DNA of 64,000 nt from Centropus unirufus (GCA_013397695.1 VYZI01000075.1:1864000-1927999); one strand, 5' to 3'; positions 38,660 through 48,960 are shown, counted from the first letter of the stretch. The notes: generated by a model from the sequence alone, not told the origin. Numbers and translations are program-made.

Positions 38660-38710
38660 CGAGACCCCCGCCATCTTCGGGCAGGGGAAGGGAAAGGAGA
38701 AGGGAAAGAT
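38660..38710 (-). other. TSSC4: Candidate TSSC4 first exon
   Basis: On the minus strand a YY1-type AAGATGGCGG is followed at once by a donor (TCG|gtgagg, exon end at 38660). The ATG inside the motif would encode MAGVS before the splice. The position in a CpG island upstream of TSSC4, with the right orientation, suggests the first exon; the transcription start is not determined. Confidence 0.45.
38668..38677 (-). promoter_or_regulatory. YY1-type motif AAGATGGCGG
   Basis: The minus strand reads AAGATGGCGG, the YY1 core often found just downstream of transcription starts of housekeeping genes. It is oriented with TSSC4. Confidence 0.6.
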
Positions 38711-38858
38711 AAGAGCCCCGTACCTCACCAGGCCCCAAGCCCCGCGCTCCCCGCCGCGGCCGCGCGCCCTCGCGCCGCTCCCAGCATCCCCCGCGCGGGG
38801 CGCGCTGGGACCTGCAGTCCCTGCCGGGCGCCGCGGGGAGGCAGCGCGCGGCGCTGGG

Positions 38859-38877
38859 ACTACAACTCCCAGCAGGC
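38859..38877 (+). promoter_or_regulatory. ZNF143/THAP11-type motif
   Basis: ACTACAACTCCCAGCAGGC is close to the ACTACAnnTCCCAGnATGC promoter consensus bound by ZNF143/THAP11/HCFC1. Confidence 0.65.
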
Positions 38878-38922
38878 AGAGCGGCGTGGGCCGTGGCAGG
38901 ACCCGCCCCTCCGCCCTCCTTT

Positions 38923-38941
38923 GCATCCTGGGAGTTGTAGT
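38923..38941 (-). promoter_or_regulatory. Second ZNF143/THAP11-type motif, inverted
   Basis: The minus strand reads ACTACAACTCCCAGGATGC, a near-perfect consensus copy. It lies 45 bp from the first copy in the opposite orientation. Confidence 0.7.
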
Positions 38942-39023
38942 CGTCCGCTTCCCCGCCGGCGCGGGGCGCCTCGAGGGGCGTGGGGAAAACGACCGCGGTC
39001 CCGGGATGCAGCCTGCGGTGCAA

Positions 39024-39436
39024 GGAGTCGTTACTGTTACAAAAAGTGGAGTATTTTTTACTTAAAACGAAAGTAGAGTGAAGTTTCATCGAAGTATTTC
39101 TATTTTTCGAAGTTAGACATAATTCCCCCCCCCCACGCACCCCGACAGCATGGTTTTTTTTTTCCAGAAATTGTGCTTTTCCTGAAGGTGATGATGTCTT
39201 GTGTCCAGTGTGCTCTGTGCTGACCATCACCTTGTGGTCACCTCCTTTTGCAGCCTTTCCTCAAAGGCAAAGTCAAGCAGAAAGCTGGAGCCAGCCCCAA
39301 ATTCAAAAGATTTTTTACTGCTGTGAAGTTCCTAATAAGAGTAAAATTAGACCTTAGAAACGGGTAGAATGTGCATAAGATTTCTGGGAAAGTTTACACA
39401 CACGCGAGTGGGAAATACCTTCTGGGAGCAGCTCTA
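39024..39436. repeat. Diverged tandem duplication, unit 1
   Basis: Matches unit 2 at an offset of about 410-413 bp. Shared blocks are ctgttacaaaaagtg (39034-39048), a T-tract plus ccag, gtgaagttc...taaaattagacctt (39322-39356) and agatttctgggaa...ttacac. It lies next to the TSSC4 CpG island. Confidence 0.75.
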
Positions 39437-39848
39437 GAAATAGTTGCTGTTACAAAAAGTGCAATAGTTTGATTTAACTATTTTCATCTAAATAATGGAG
39501 CTCCTTGAAAGTTGGGCAGAATGCCCCTCTGATAGTGTGGGGTTCTTTTTGTTTGTTTACAGGGTGTTTTTTTCCAGGCATGGCTCACTCTCTGGAGAGG
39601 GTAACGTGCTCGGCGCGATCTGCGCTGAACAGATGTGCCGCCTTCCAGCCACATCTGTCTGCAGAGCTCCCCTATTTCGAAGGCAACGACTGGCAGAGAG
39701 CTGGCTCCAAAGCAGCAGGAGTTTTGCCTGCCGTGAAGTTCACAATAACATTAAAATTAGACCTTGGAAAGTAATAGCACATCAGATTTCTGGGAATGCT
39801 TACACGCGTGCGTCTAAGCGGGACATGGATCCTGCAACCAGCTCTTGC
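39437..39848. repeat. Diverged tandem duplication, unit 2
   Basis: The second copy, with ctgttacaaaaagtg at 39447-39461, gtgaagttc...taaaattagacctt at 39733-39766 and agatttctgggaa...ttacac after 39783. Both copies end in a cagctc block (39429-39434, 39840-39845). There are several substitutions and indels between units, so the event is not recent. Confidence 0.75.
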
Positions 39849-41191
39849 CTCCTTGCACGTGGCTGATGGAGATCGCTCCCTCAAGCTGCCCAGCCCCGAT
39901 AACGGGTGCTTGCTTTCCAAAGCTCCAAGCCGGGCCGCTGAGGGTTTATTTGCCGGCATTTTCGGTGTCTCCCTGGAGCTCCTGGCTGGGCCGCCCGGCG
40001 CCGGGAGGGTCCCGGGTGGCTGGGAGCGAGCCCGGCCAGCTGGGCTGCGTTCCTCCTCAGGAAGGCAGGCTTTGGCCGCGTGCAACGCTCCAGAGGAAGC
40101 GTCTGGGTTTTCTTTTGAACTTGGACGCCTTTATTTTCTAACCAGAAAACCCCCAAGTCACTTGGGGCATAAAACCACTGTCCACTCCCCCCCCCGAAAA
40201 GTTTCCATTTTCTGTCCCAGAAGAACATTTTTTGTGTGTGCGTCAAGCGGAATTCTGTTTGAAAACGTTTTCTTGCTGTTGGCTAAAGATGCCTGATTTC
40301 CTCCCACTCTCCTCCTTGCAGGGAAAACTATATTTTCGGTGGCAATAAATTTCCGAAGCCACTTCAATCCTTAGCTTTTTTACCCTTCATTAAGAAAAAA
40401 AACGAAAAGGCAAGCCTGCAGTTTGCAGGGCCCCACTCCACCCCTTCCCCACGCTCAGGCTCTCTTTCTGCCATTCGTGACACTTGGACCTCATCTTTAA
40501 ATTGAATTAATGCCTGCAGAAGGTCCTGAGCCTCTAAAGGTCATGGCTTTACTGCTTCAGATCACCACACTTTGAGGGATTTCCTATAGGCCTTGAGTAT
40601 AAGCAAACCTCATCTTTCGCATCGTTTTGCAACAAAAGAAAAAAATTACCATGTATCCTCATTTTCTCAGATTTTAGTGGCACTTTAATTTTCTCCCCAT
40701 GGCATCCCGACTCTGCTGCATCACCGGTGGCTTTGTCAATGGCTGTGCTAGACGTAAGGCTGTGCTCACCCTCGGGAAGACTTCCCTGGATCCCTGCACA
40801 CAGGGCCTCACTGTGAGTCACCCGTAATATAAACTGCAGCCACTTCATTTGCGTTGTCAGTTTTTAAATATACACTTTTGCTTGCTGGAGTGTTGCTGAC
40901 TACGGTAATTTATGAGACAAGGGCTGTGTTTGGAATACATCTGGCAGCAATGATGAGGTTAGTGCAAAATGTCTTCATTCTGGCCAGAGTCGTGCTCTAG
41001 TTTTAAAGCAACAGCTCTAGAGGTCTTTCTCCATTTAGTGCTCCTGTTTTTTAAATATATAACACGGGGTATTACAGTCGCAGGCATTTTAATGGATTCC
41101 CTGCTGGAGGGAAGAAGATAGGAAAGCATGAACCCTCTGGTAGGTGAGCGAGAACAGAGAGGAGAAGGGTAGTAAACAGGCAAAGGGGGCT
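39849..41191. other. Intergenic sequence between the CpG island and the candidate cytokine-like gene
   Basis: Moderately GC-rich at first, then AT-rich. Open frames on both strands show no homology I recognise. There is nothing else I can support here. Confidence 0.6.
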
Positions 41192-41206
41192 ATGAGTAAA
41201 CCACAG
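41192..41206 (+). CDS. Candidate gene, exon 1 coding part
   Basis: ATG AGT AAA CCA CAG before a good donor (gtgaag), ending in phase 0. Very short, so it is weak evidence on its own; chosen because it gives the signal-peptide exon an in-frame start. Confidence 0.2.
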
Positions 41207-44200
41207 GTGAAGGCTACCAGTGCTGTGAACGCGGTCCAGGGTGTTGGGGACACACCAGGAGTGAGCCTCTGAGGTTAGTTAAGGATCAAGCAAGAAAAGG
41301 ATGTGAAGTAAGCAGTCGCACGTCCCGTTTTTGTAAGTCTGGAGACAAGCAGGGTGTGCCATGGACTGCTACAAACAATAACGCTCTTTTGTTTTAAAGC
41401 CTAGTTAAGAGCCGGATTACAGGCTCCAACAGGCAGGAGAGAGCAACACCACATCCATTGCCTGTGGATGTCGGTGCCTTCTGGGACAAACCCCATTCCC
41501 TTTCTAACCCTTTCTAGAGGCTACAGATTCTTGGGGTTTGTCTGGCTGCCATGTAAGTTGATGATGAAGGTCACCTTCAGAAGCTGACCGTACTCTTTTT
41601 TCTCCCTCTTGTCTTTTTGCAGAAGATTTAGCATTGCACACTGCGGAAGACTGGGGATGAGCCGCATTTTCTCCGGTGGCAAAGAACAAGACAGTTTGCA
41701 GCACTGGGTCTGCTGGTGTGTTGGGATTTTTACTATTGCTTGGCGACAGCTGAAATAAAAATAATGAGTCAGACCCTGAAGATGAACAGATGGTAAAGTG
41801 TTTTCCCTTTGCCGGCATGAACTAAGGTGGCTTGAAAGGGGCTGGGGGGCTGGAAGGCAGATCTGAGCTGCAGCATGGGACACAATCCAAGCGAGTGGGC
41901 TGCATCCCATACATGGGCTCTGAAGGGCCAGCTCCTTCGTGGAAATGGCCCCATGTATCTGCAGGAAAGCAGCATGTCCCTGTGCGTGGGGGGGTGGTGA
42001 GTGCAGACACATACCAGTCTCAGCCCCATTACTGGGTGCCTGGTGCTCCCTTCTTGCAAATTAATCTGTTGTTTGGCCCCCATCCGGTAACTGTTTCTGC
42101 TGCTCACTGGCAGGGTCCTGCTGCTTCTGCTCAGAGCCTGGGGTAGGCGTCTGGCGGGGACCTCTCCTCATGGCTGTAGGAAAGTCTCAGGCAATTCCCT
42201 AGCAGCTGGCCAGATTTTGCAAGCCAGAGCAACTGGATGCGTTTTCACCATCTCCTGTGTTGGGCAGGAGTACGGAAGTCAGTCTGCTGGTGCCAGGGCT
42301 CCAGAGGAGAGGTGGGAAAGGAAAGGAGCATTTGTCTGCAGGCAAAAAGCAAAAGCATGGTAGTGACAACTGCATCTTTCTTTCCTGAAAGGAGGCAGTC
42401 ACACCAAGTCAGAATGGGTACAGGCTGAAGGAGATTAATTCGAGTTGCCCTCTCCCATTTGCAGGAAGGCCTACAAATGGCTTTGAAATCCCCTGCAGTG
42501 TGACTTCCCAGGATTCATTCCTTGACACTGCATCTCTTCTACACCAAGCTTCGCTTACCTGTTTTACTTTGCACCTCTGTGTGGTCCTGGCTCACCTGGT
42601 AGCAGGTTTGATTTATTGTAGTGTTGTTTACCCACGCTGATGCTTTTTCCCCGTAAGGCAACGGCATAAAAATAGTACCCGTGGAGTGATTTTTAATGCA
42701 GAGGGGACATAAAGGTCTTTATCAACTTGATTCTTCACAATAGCAATGTTATTGTCAATGTGAAAAGGACTTGCAGGGAGAACCCACGGCTCCTTTTCTG
42801 TTAGAGACATTGCATGCACGGGAAGAAGCTGAAGTCATTTAAGAGCAAAACTGATACTCAGCATTTATGCAAGATTTTAAAAGAAACAAAAAACATTTGG
42901 GGGGCTCTGTTCATTTGAATTTCACTACAGAATATTTATTCTAAAAATTCTTCTTATTCTTGTTTCCTTTTTTTCCCTTTCCTATCATTGGACTCAGTGT
43001 GCCTGATACTACCAGCAGCAGCGAAGGGCTGGAAGAGGCTGCTGGAACCAGCTGAGGGCCTCGAGGTTGACACGAAGGGAAAAACAAAACCCACAGAATC
43101 CTAAAACTCCCCAAACCTATTCTTAGAAACATGACCTGTAGGACCTTCATTAACCAACACAATTTTGTAGCCAGCACAGGGTTTGGCATTTAACACCATA
43201 ACCCTTGCCACAGGAAATCTTACCACTTGCAGCCAGCAGGCAGGGTGTTGTGCGTGCACCGTCTCCCCTGGCTGAACACCAACAGCTCTTCAATATTCAG
43301 CAAAGCTGTGTTCTAACATGAGGGAATGCCCTCGTAAAGCGGGGCCAAGAAACCCCATTTTTGATTAAGAAAAAAAAAGAGGTGTGATTAAACTGTAGTT
43401 AGAAATGTTACTTGCAACCACTGGCACTTGAGCTGGGCCATCGAAACCCAGTGCCTTGCAGTCCACATTGAGCATGCCCGACTGCCAAGTTTACGTACCC
43501 TCTAACGTATCTGCAAGTGTGTAAACAACATGGGTTTCAGTTAGGCAGCAGTTTTATCAGCTGGAAGGTTTTTTCATCAGTTTGCTCCTGGCCCCTGGGC
43601 TCTGAAGTGAAAACATTGGGCTGCCAGAGGTTGGCTGAAGTGCCCACACTGGGACAGCATGGACCAGTGTGTCTGCTTCTGCATTCCCCTCTTTGGTTAT
43701 GCCCAGTGAAAGGCAATCTGATGCTCCCCAAGTTGAAATTGAAAGGAGCAGTCAGACAAAAATACACAAACACCACGCCCTTAGTTCAACTGCACAGTGT
43801 GGTACCTGTGGGATTTAAGTTTCCTAGCCCACGACTTTATCACTTAATCAGGAACTGGTCAGGAAGTTAACTGTTTACCTCTCCTTTTCGGCATCCACTG
43901 ATGGCAGATGTTGCCTCACTGAGGGCTCTATTTCCACTCTTGCCTCCTCTCCAATGCAGCCACAGCCTCCCAGCCCTCCCCACCAGTAAATAAGATTGTT
44001 GAAGTCTTCCCTTTTTTTCTTTTTCTTTCAGTCTCCTCTGCCAGCAGCTTGCCCTGGAGCTGAAAATCCCTCCCTCCTCTCTCCAAACTGAATGGGCCGT
44101 GCTGCCATGGCCAGCAAAGGAAATGACAGGAATGTGAGCACAGCCACTATCAAACTCATCCTTCATCACCAAGCATGGCAAGCGGAGCTGGCACGCAGAG

Positions 44201-46879
44201 GGAGAGTGCAGCCAGGGTCCAGCAAGGAGGGAGCTTTGCTCTACAGAAACCTCTGCCATAAACTCCTCTCAGACAGAAGAGCTGGCTGGACATTTCCCCT
44301 CCTGTGGGAATACTGAAAATCCTGGTTGCTGAGTTTCGAAAACCTCTTATTAAGGAATGGACATAAACAATTTATACCTGCTAGTTCTAGCTGTCTTTGT
44401 GGGAAACAATTAAGCACATTGGTATTTACAACACAAACAGCCCAGAAAAGCCTTACGAAATAGAGCTCACCAAAGCAAAGAGTATCTCCAAAACATCTTG
44501 TTAGAAACAGTCCGCAGTTTGGAGGGTGGAGGAAAAGCCTTCCACTGGAAAAAATCCTAATTTGGTCTAGCTTAGAAGACTTGGCCCTTGTTTTTATCTT
44601 GTGAAAATTCTAATTTCACTAAGATTCCACAATCATATTCCTAGAAATCAGAAGTCCATAGTAAGGTCTCCAGTGACTTTCCAAGTCCTTTAGACCCCTG
44701 GAGAAAAATGTTTAAGAGAAGCATAAGGAAGGGTTGTTGTGGCAACATGAGAAGAAGCGGGCTGCAATGATTCTACCTACCCCTTTCCCTCAGTGGTTTA
44801 TCCACGTGGCCTCACATGCTCCTACACAGCAGGACTGTTGTTTTCCAAGAACAACCCATATCTTCACTTAACAGCACCTTAAAGGGGTCTTGTTTGCCCA
44901 GTTTTCTCCCAGTATCTCAGCCCTAGCATCATGCACAACTCATCTGTTTCAAGCCCATCTGTGTTAATACTCAGACCCGCGCTGCAAACAGAGGGGACTG
45001 CATTTAGCCAGGAAGGTTTAAGATCCCAGCTACGCTTCTAGGCTGAGGTCCCAAGACACACACCCTGGATGCCAAATACGCACTGCGCTCTGCCAGTTTG
45101 TTTTCACCATCGTTTCTCCCCCTGTTGAACACTGAGCCTGACAGTGACTCACATCAGCTTAATCCTAGCTCCACAGAGGCAGGAATAATGTTATCCCCAT
45201 CTGGAGCAAGAACACAGCATCACAATACAAATGTTTTAAGGCACGAAGGAAAGAGCATCCCATTCATGGGAAACCACCTAGGGTCAGCTAAGGACTTTTG
45301 CTTGAATACAGGAACGAGACAAGCCCGTTCTCTTGTACGACGTGGCAGAAATCTGTACAGGATGGAAAGAAACAAGATCTGACAACACATCATTAAAAAT
45401 CCACTAACAAGGGCTTTTGCTTTGTTTCTTTTTATTGTTTTTAAGTAGAACTTTTTTTCTCTCCAGAAGTCATTAGGTTTGACTTCATTAACATTCAGGT
45501 AAACAAGTGAAAGAACAACAGATGGGCATGATCTTGTAGCATGGGCACAGCCACTGGGAACAGGGCTGGCCTTTCTTTGTAGCAGGTGAACATTGCTCTC
45601 CCTTGGCTGGCATTCCCTCCCTCTCTTTACGGGCACAGGCAACAGTCGGCAGCCACCACTGGATGTTCCTGCTTGAAACGCAGTGAGAAGTCCAAGAAAG
45701 GGCAGAGAAAGGCAGGCAGTTGTGGGATCACAGCACTTGGCGTCCCCCAGCAGGGCTCTTTCCTGATGGTGTGGAGGGGCAGGCAGCGGCAGCCACAGTG
45801 GTTTTACCAAACCACCCACACAAATCAGACCAGCCCCGGCAGCAGAGGGCATTTTGGGCTATTTTCCATCAGTTTAGTAGAAGCCCCTCGAGCGTGCACA
45901 GTACTGCCCCCACAGCCCTCTGAATTTCAGCGCAGCCACCCTATTTTCCAATCAACATTAACTCTCCCATAGCTGTGCCCCCCGTTCCCTTGGGGTGGGG
46001 GGGGGCACAACTGCAGCAGCCACGGTTGCCAGTGAGCAACCTTTTTGCCTTCCCTCAGCACCATTCTGGATGCATCCCCAGCCTGCCTGCAGGCCCCCCT
46101 CCCAGAGGCTGGAAAAACCCATGCTGTTGAAGCCTGGTTCACAAAGCATCCTGGTGTTAAGGTTAACTGGTTGTAAAACCGCAGTGGTTCATCACACTAT
46201 GAGAAATGTTTATTAAATTGATTTCTGTTTCATTTCTTAAAAAAAAAAAAAAAAAAAAATAGAGGCAGAAAGAAGTTAAACACACTGATTTGTGGCATGC
46301 TCCACAGTATGAAAAAATCCCAAGCATTCAGTTAAGCTGTCAGCGACTCTGTTTGACCTTCCATGGGGTCTTTGAAGTTAGACCTAGACCCTTGTCTCTT
46401 CCCCACCAGCTTCTCTCCTCCCCCCCAACTCCACTTACAGCCATTTTCTCAGCTGTCACTGGCTGCAGGAAGGATGCTTCCCTGGAAAGGGGGGGCTTTG
46501 TATTTACAGTCCACAATTTCATCTTTAGCTCGTTTTTTGGGGGTGCAGAGTGGAGCAGGACAGGAGGCGGTCCACAGAGCTGCTGCTGGGCCTCCCCACA
46601 GTGACAAGCTACTTCTGAAATGAGCCAGAGAGTAAATCACAGCCCGTGTGGGACATGGTCAGAGCAAACATCCTGCTCTTTTTCCTTTCACAGCTGTCAG
46701 ATTTCCTCTCCAAGTACCACTTTCTACCAATAGGTTCCTGCATGGGAAAACCCAGACCCCGAAAGCTACTATATCCAAGGACACACCTGAACTGCATTGA
46801 GACCTTCTTCAAGGTCTTCAATCAGGAGATTGAAGACATCTTCAAACAGAGCTCCAGCTACTTACACAGCATCAACTGA
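41192..46879 (+). CDS. Candidate secreted four-helix cytokine-like gene (hand-built, five exons)
   Basis: I do not recognise this gene. Exon candidates 41192-41206, 41632-41792, 44032-44133, 46410-46542 and 46694-46879 join with matching phases (0, 2, 2, 0) to 597 nt: 198 residues plus TGA. Order: a short ATG exon (MSKPQ); a basic stretch and a hydrophobic signal core ending LATA, a good signal-peptidase site; a cysteine helix LLCQQLALELK; a helix ALYLQSTISSLARFL; and a C-terminal exon with helix HLNCIETFFKVFNQEIEDIF. By eye the last helix resembles helix D of the IL-6/LIF/G-CSF/IL-23A group, and a phase-0 helix-D exon of about 60 codons is usual there. AATAAA follows 34 nt after the stop. 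Weak points: the acceptor of exon 2, the donor gtgcag of exon 4, and phase-2 introns unusual for IL-6 genes. It could be chance open frames or a decayed gene. Confidence 0.33.
41632..41792 (+). CDS. Candidate gene, signal-peptide exon
   Basis: Open frame HCTLRKTGDEPHFLRWQRTR, hydrophobic core FAALGLLVCWDFYYCLATA, then EIKIMSQTLKMNR, ending in phase 2 before gtaaag. The stronger acceptor is 9 nt upstream (cag at 41620-41622), but using it puts a TAG (41629-41631) in this frame. The second AG of that TAG must be used to keep the frame open. Confidence 0.35.
44032..44133 (+). CDS. Candidate gene, CQQL helix exon
   Basis: Excellent acceptor (a 20-nt pyrimidine run then cag) and donor gtgagc. Only one frame is open: LLCQQLALELKIPPSSLQTE and on. 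It needs two bases from the previous exon, which the signal-peptide exon supplies (TG|T = Cys). Confidence 0.4.
45158..45205 (-). repeat. Possible MIR-like SINE fragment
   Basis: gaggcaggaataatgttatc plus cccat resembles the reverse complement of the MIR 3' part (gaggtaggtactattattatccccat). The match covers about 25 bases only. Confidence 0.3.
46239..46259 (+). repeat. Poly(A) tract
   Basis: A run of 21 A between the candidate exons at 44032-44133 and 46410-46542. No retroposed gene body or target-site duplication was recognised upstream of it. Confidence 0.8.
46410..46542 (+). CDS. Candidate gene, third helical exon
   Basis: After cttccccaccag the frame joins the previous AT as Ile. It reads a proline-rich start, then LSLAAGRMLPW and ALYLQSTISSLARFLG. 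The donor gtgcag is weak. Other acceptors at 46440 and 46452 are possible, as is another frame through the same bases. Confidence 0.28.
46694..46879 (+). CDS. Candidate gene, C-terminal (helix D-like) exon
   Basis: Acceptor ctctttttcctttcacag, 61 codons and TGA. LSDFLSKYHFLPIGSC, then GKPRPRKLLYPRT, then HLNCIETFFKVFNQEIEDIF. Codon use is coding-like, two cysteines flank a basic loop, and the end is a long amphipathic helix. This is the best single exon of the model. Confidence 0.45.
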   Translation: MSDFLSKYHFLPIGSCMGKPRPRKLLYPRTHLNCIETFFKVFNQEIEDIFKQSSSYLHSIN

Positions 46880-46912
46880 ATGCTGAACAATATAAAAAAA
46901 ATAGTATAAGAA

Positions 46913-46918
46913 AATAAA
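46913..46918 (+). terminator. AATAAA after the candidate C-terminal exon
   Basis: A canonical poly(A) hexamer 34 nt after the TGA at 46877-46879. It would give a very short 3' UTR. Confidence 0.4.
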
Positions 46919-47284
46919 ACAGAATTGAAATGCTTAATGGCATATTTATACACATTTATCAACAGTCAACAAAAAAGGCGGCAAGTTACACATCCATTCT
47001 GTATGCTAACGATCCCGATGCACATATATGTAAACACACATGCTTGCTTGATGCATATACATATAGCCACATAACAGAGTAGATGACCTGAAGGAGCTTT
47101 GCTGGGGAGCAGGGGAAGGGGTTACCTACTGCAAAACCTCATTGCATTCTCAATGTGCACAATGTGGACATTCAGGGCAGTGTTGCTTTAAGGCTGTTTC
47201 TAAGGCTGAATCTTTTCTTGTCCTACCCCTCACTCTAAAGTTCTGTTGAAGCACTTTCTCCTCTTACCCAGCACAACTTGATTG

Positions 47285-47301
47285 ATATATATATATATAT
47301 T
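47285..47301. repeat. (AT)n microsatellite
   Basis: A run of about eight AT units. Confidence 0.8.
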
Positions 47302-48580
47302 TACTTCTATACTTTTTAAAGGCCCTATATACTAAAAGGCAGGAGGAGGAAAGAGGGGAGTGAAAGGGGAGAAAAGGGTTCAAATGGATCAATTTGCCCC
47401 AGTACAGGAATTTCTTATCCCATGGTGGCAAAGGCTACAGAAGCCACGTGCAGTGGACAAGGGAATAGTTTAAAATGATCACGGGTCTTCCTCCCTATCC
47501 AGTCAGGAGTTTTTAATTGCAACAAAGGGGGACAGCAAAACACTTTAAGAAACAGAATTATTCCTGAAGTGGGGAAGGTGATCACTAGGTTCAACTCCCC
47601 CCTTACCTGCTTCAAGGGGGCAAAGAGCTGAGATACTATCATTTCCAGCTCAAGGGCCCATACGGCTAAGGAAAAGGCTTTGCTTAAAAATATATATCTA
47701 TAGAACTATACATATAGATCATCTTTTTAGAGATACTCTGATTTTATCAAATAGCTCCTGGGTCACTCTCCCCCTCTATGTACATGGTAACCGAGTGGCG
47801 TACAACAGAAGCCACCCACATCAAATTGGAAATCAAAGTGTATCAGGTCACAAGAAAGCATTTCAACTCATGTGATCTAAAATCCGGAATTCTCTTGCTC
47901 TCATAAGCTGATCTCCTGCCATTGATATAACTAGAAGTGGAAGCTCTTAATAATGAACTTTTTTTTCCCCCCAGGAAATCAGGTCGTGACAATTGTAACA
48001 GCAATGTTACAGTGTGTGACAATATATATGTCAGAAAAGTTTCATTAAACAAGACAGTGATGCAAAGATGAAATTTTAAACATCTATGTATTTGGCTGGG
48101 AACCCCTAAGCGTCATCCTGCAATACACAAATACAGGATTTCTAAGGTTAAACACTTCTTTTTAAAAAAGTTTTCTATGATTATAGGATTCTTTTTCTCA
48201 TTATAATTTGTATGTAAGCATTATCTTAACAGTGAAAACTTATTAGTACAGAATTAACTCTCCCCAAAACATACGTCTATTAAGAAATATTGAAGGAGGT
48301 TAAAAAAGTGACTTAATTTTCAGCGTGCTATACTTGACAACCTGGGACTATAATTCACCCCCAGCCGAATAAATGGAAATGAGCCAATTTAGACACTCAC
48401 AGTCCCAAGAAGGAAACCACAAAACCAAAAAGCCAAAACCATCCCCACTCTTCAGAGTGAAAAAAAAAATTAAGCATGATTTCTGTTAAGAATTGATCTA
48501 GTGATATAAACAGGTCAGAGAGGAACAACATGTTAGTGTTTTCCCTGGGACATGTTTTACCCAGGCGAGTGGGTCTGTTT

Positions 48581-48599
48581 CCTCTCCTCTCCTCTCCTC
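48581..48599. repeat. (CCTCT)n simple repeat
   Basis: Four near-perfect pentamers in the CD81 3' flank. Confidence 0.75.
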
Positions 48600-48954
48600 C
48601 CTCCTCAGCTTTGGGCAGTCAGCCAGGCTTCCCTATGGTCAGCTTGAAAACATCAGGGAGTTGGGCTGATGGTAGGAAAAAAGATGAGTACAAATGAACA
48701 AAAATGCTTAATCCTGCTTCAGCACCCAGTTACGTGTAGAAAAGAAAGTCTGTGTTGAAAAAGAGAGTAAGAAACAAGGCAAAGTTTTCTGATAACAGGC
48801 TGTGCCCTTCTCCTCTGTACATCTTCCACCAACGTTATTTCTGAGTTACAGGGGTGAGGAAGGGGGAGGAAGGACTTGATCTCCTGCTACAGCAACTTTC
48901 CCCATCACACAAAACTGATGTGTAACTAACTCAGCCACAAGGGTACGGGAAAGT

Positions 48955-48960
48955 TTTATT
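48955..48960 (-). terminator. CD81: Candidate CD81 poly(A) signal
   Basis: AATAAA on the minus strand, 182 nt beyond the CD81 stop codon. It may be a proximal site; mammalian CD81 3' UTRs are usually longer. Confidence 0.4.

Larger units (their letters stand above)
38330..39010. promoter_or_regulatory. TSSC4: CpG-island promoter of TSSC4
   Basis: The only strongly GC- and CpG-rich stretch in the window, flanked by AT-rich DNA on both sides. It contains the YY1-type motif and two ZNF143/THAP11-type motifs and precedes TSSC4. Long open frames on both strands here result from GC content. It may be bidirectional. Confidence 0.8.
46919..48950. other. Spacer between candidate gene and CD81 3' end
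   Basis: AT-rich with a TATA-type microsatellite at 47285-47301 and a (cctct)n run at 48581-48599. No coding pattern was seen. A longer CD81 3' UTR could extend into it on the minus strand. Confidence 0.55.

Noticed and set aside
38192..39230. Long open frames on both strands (up to about 300 codons)
   Set aside because: They coincide with the CpG island, are proline/arginine/glycine-rich in every frame, and have no recognisable domain. Open frames follow from the GC content.
41521..42012. A 163-codon minus-strand open frame
   Set aside because: It is antisense to the signal-peptide exon candidate, is low in conserved features, and has no family resemblance.
44092..44316. A 74-codon ATG frame overlapping the CQQL exon in another frame
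   Set aside because: It has no family resemblance and reads through a strong donor (gtgagc). The frame that uses both splice sites is favoured.
45098..45382. A 94-codon frame considered as a middle exon of the candidate gene
   Set aside because: The acceptor phase fits, but no reasonable donor keeps the frame to the final exon, and part of it resembles a SINE relic.
45220..45852. A 210-codon minus-strand open frame
   Set aside because: It overlaps an equally open + strand frame, has no known motif, and lacks convincing splice sites or a promoter. It is treated as chance.
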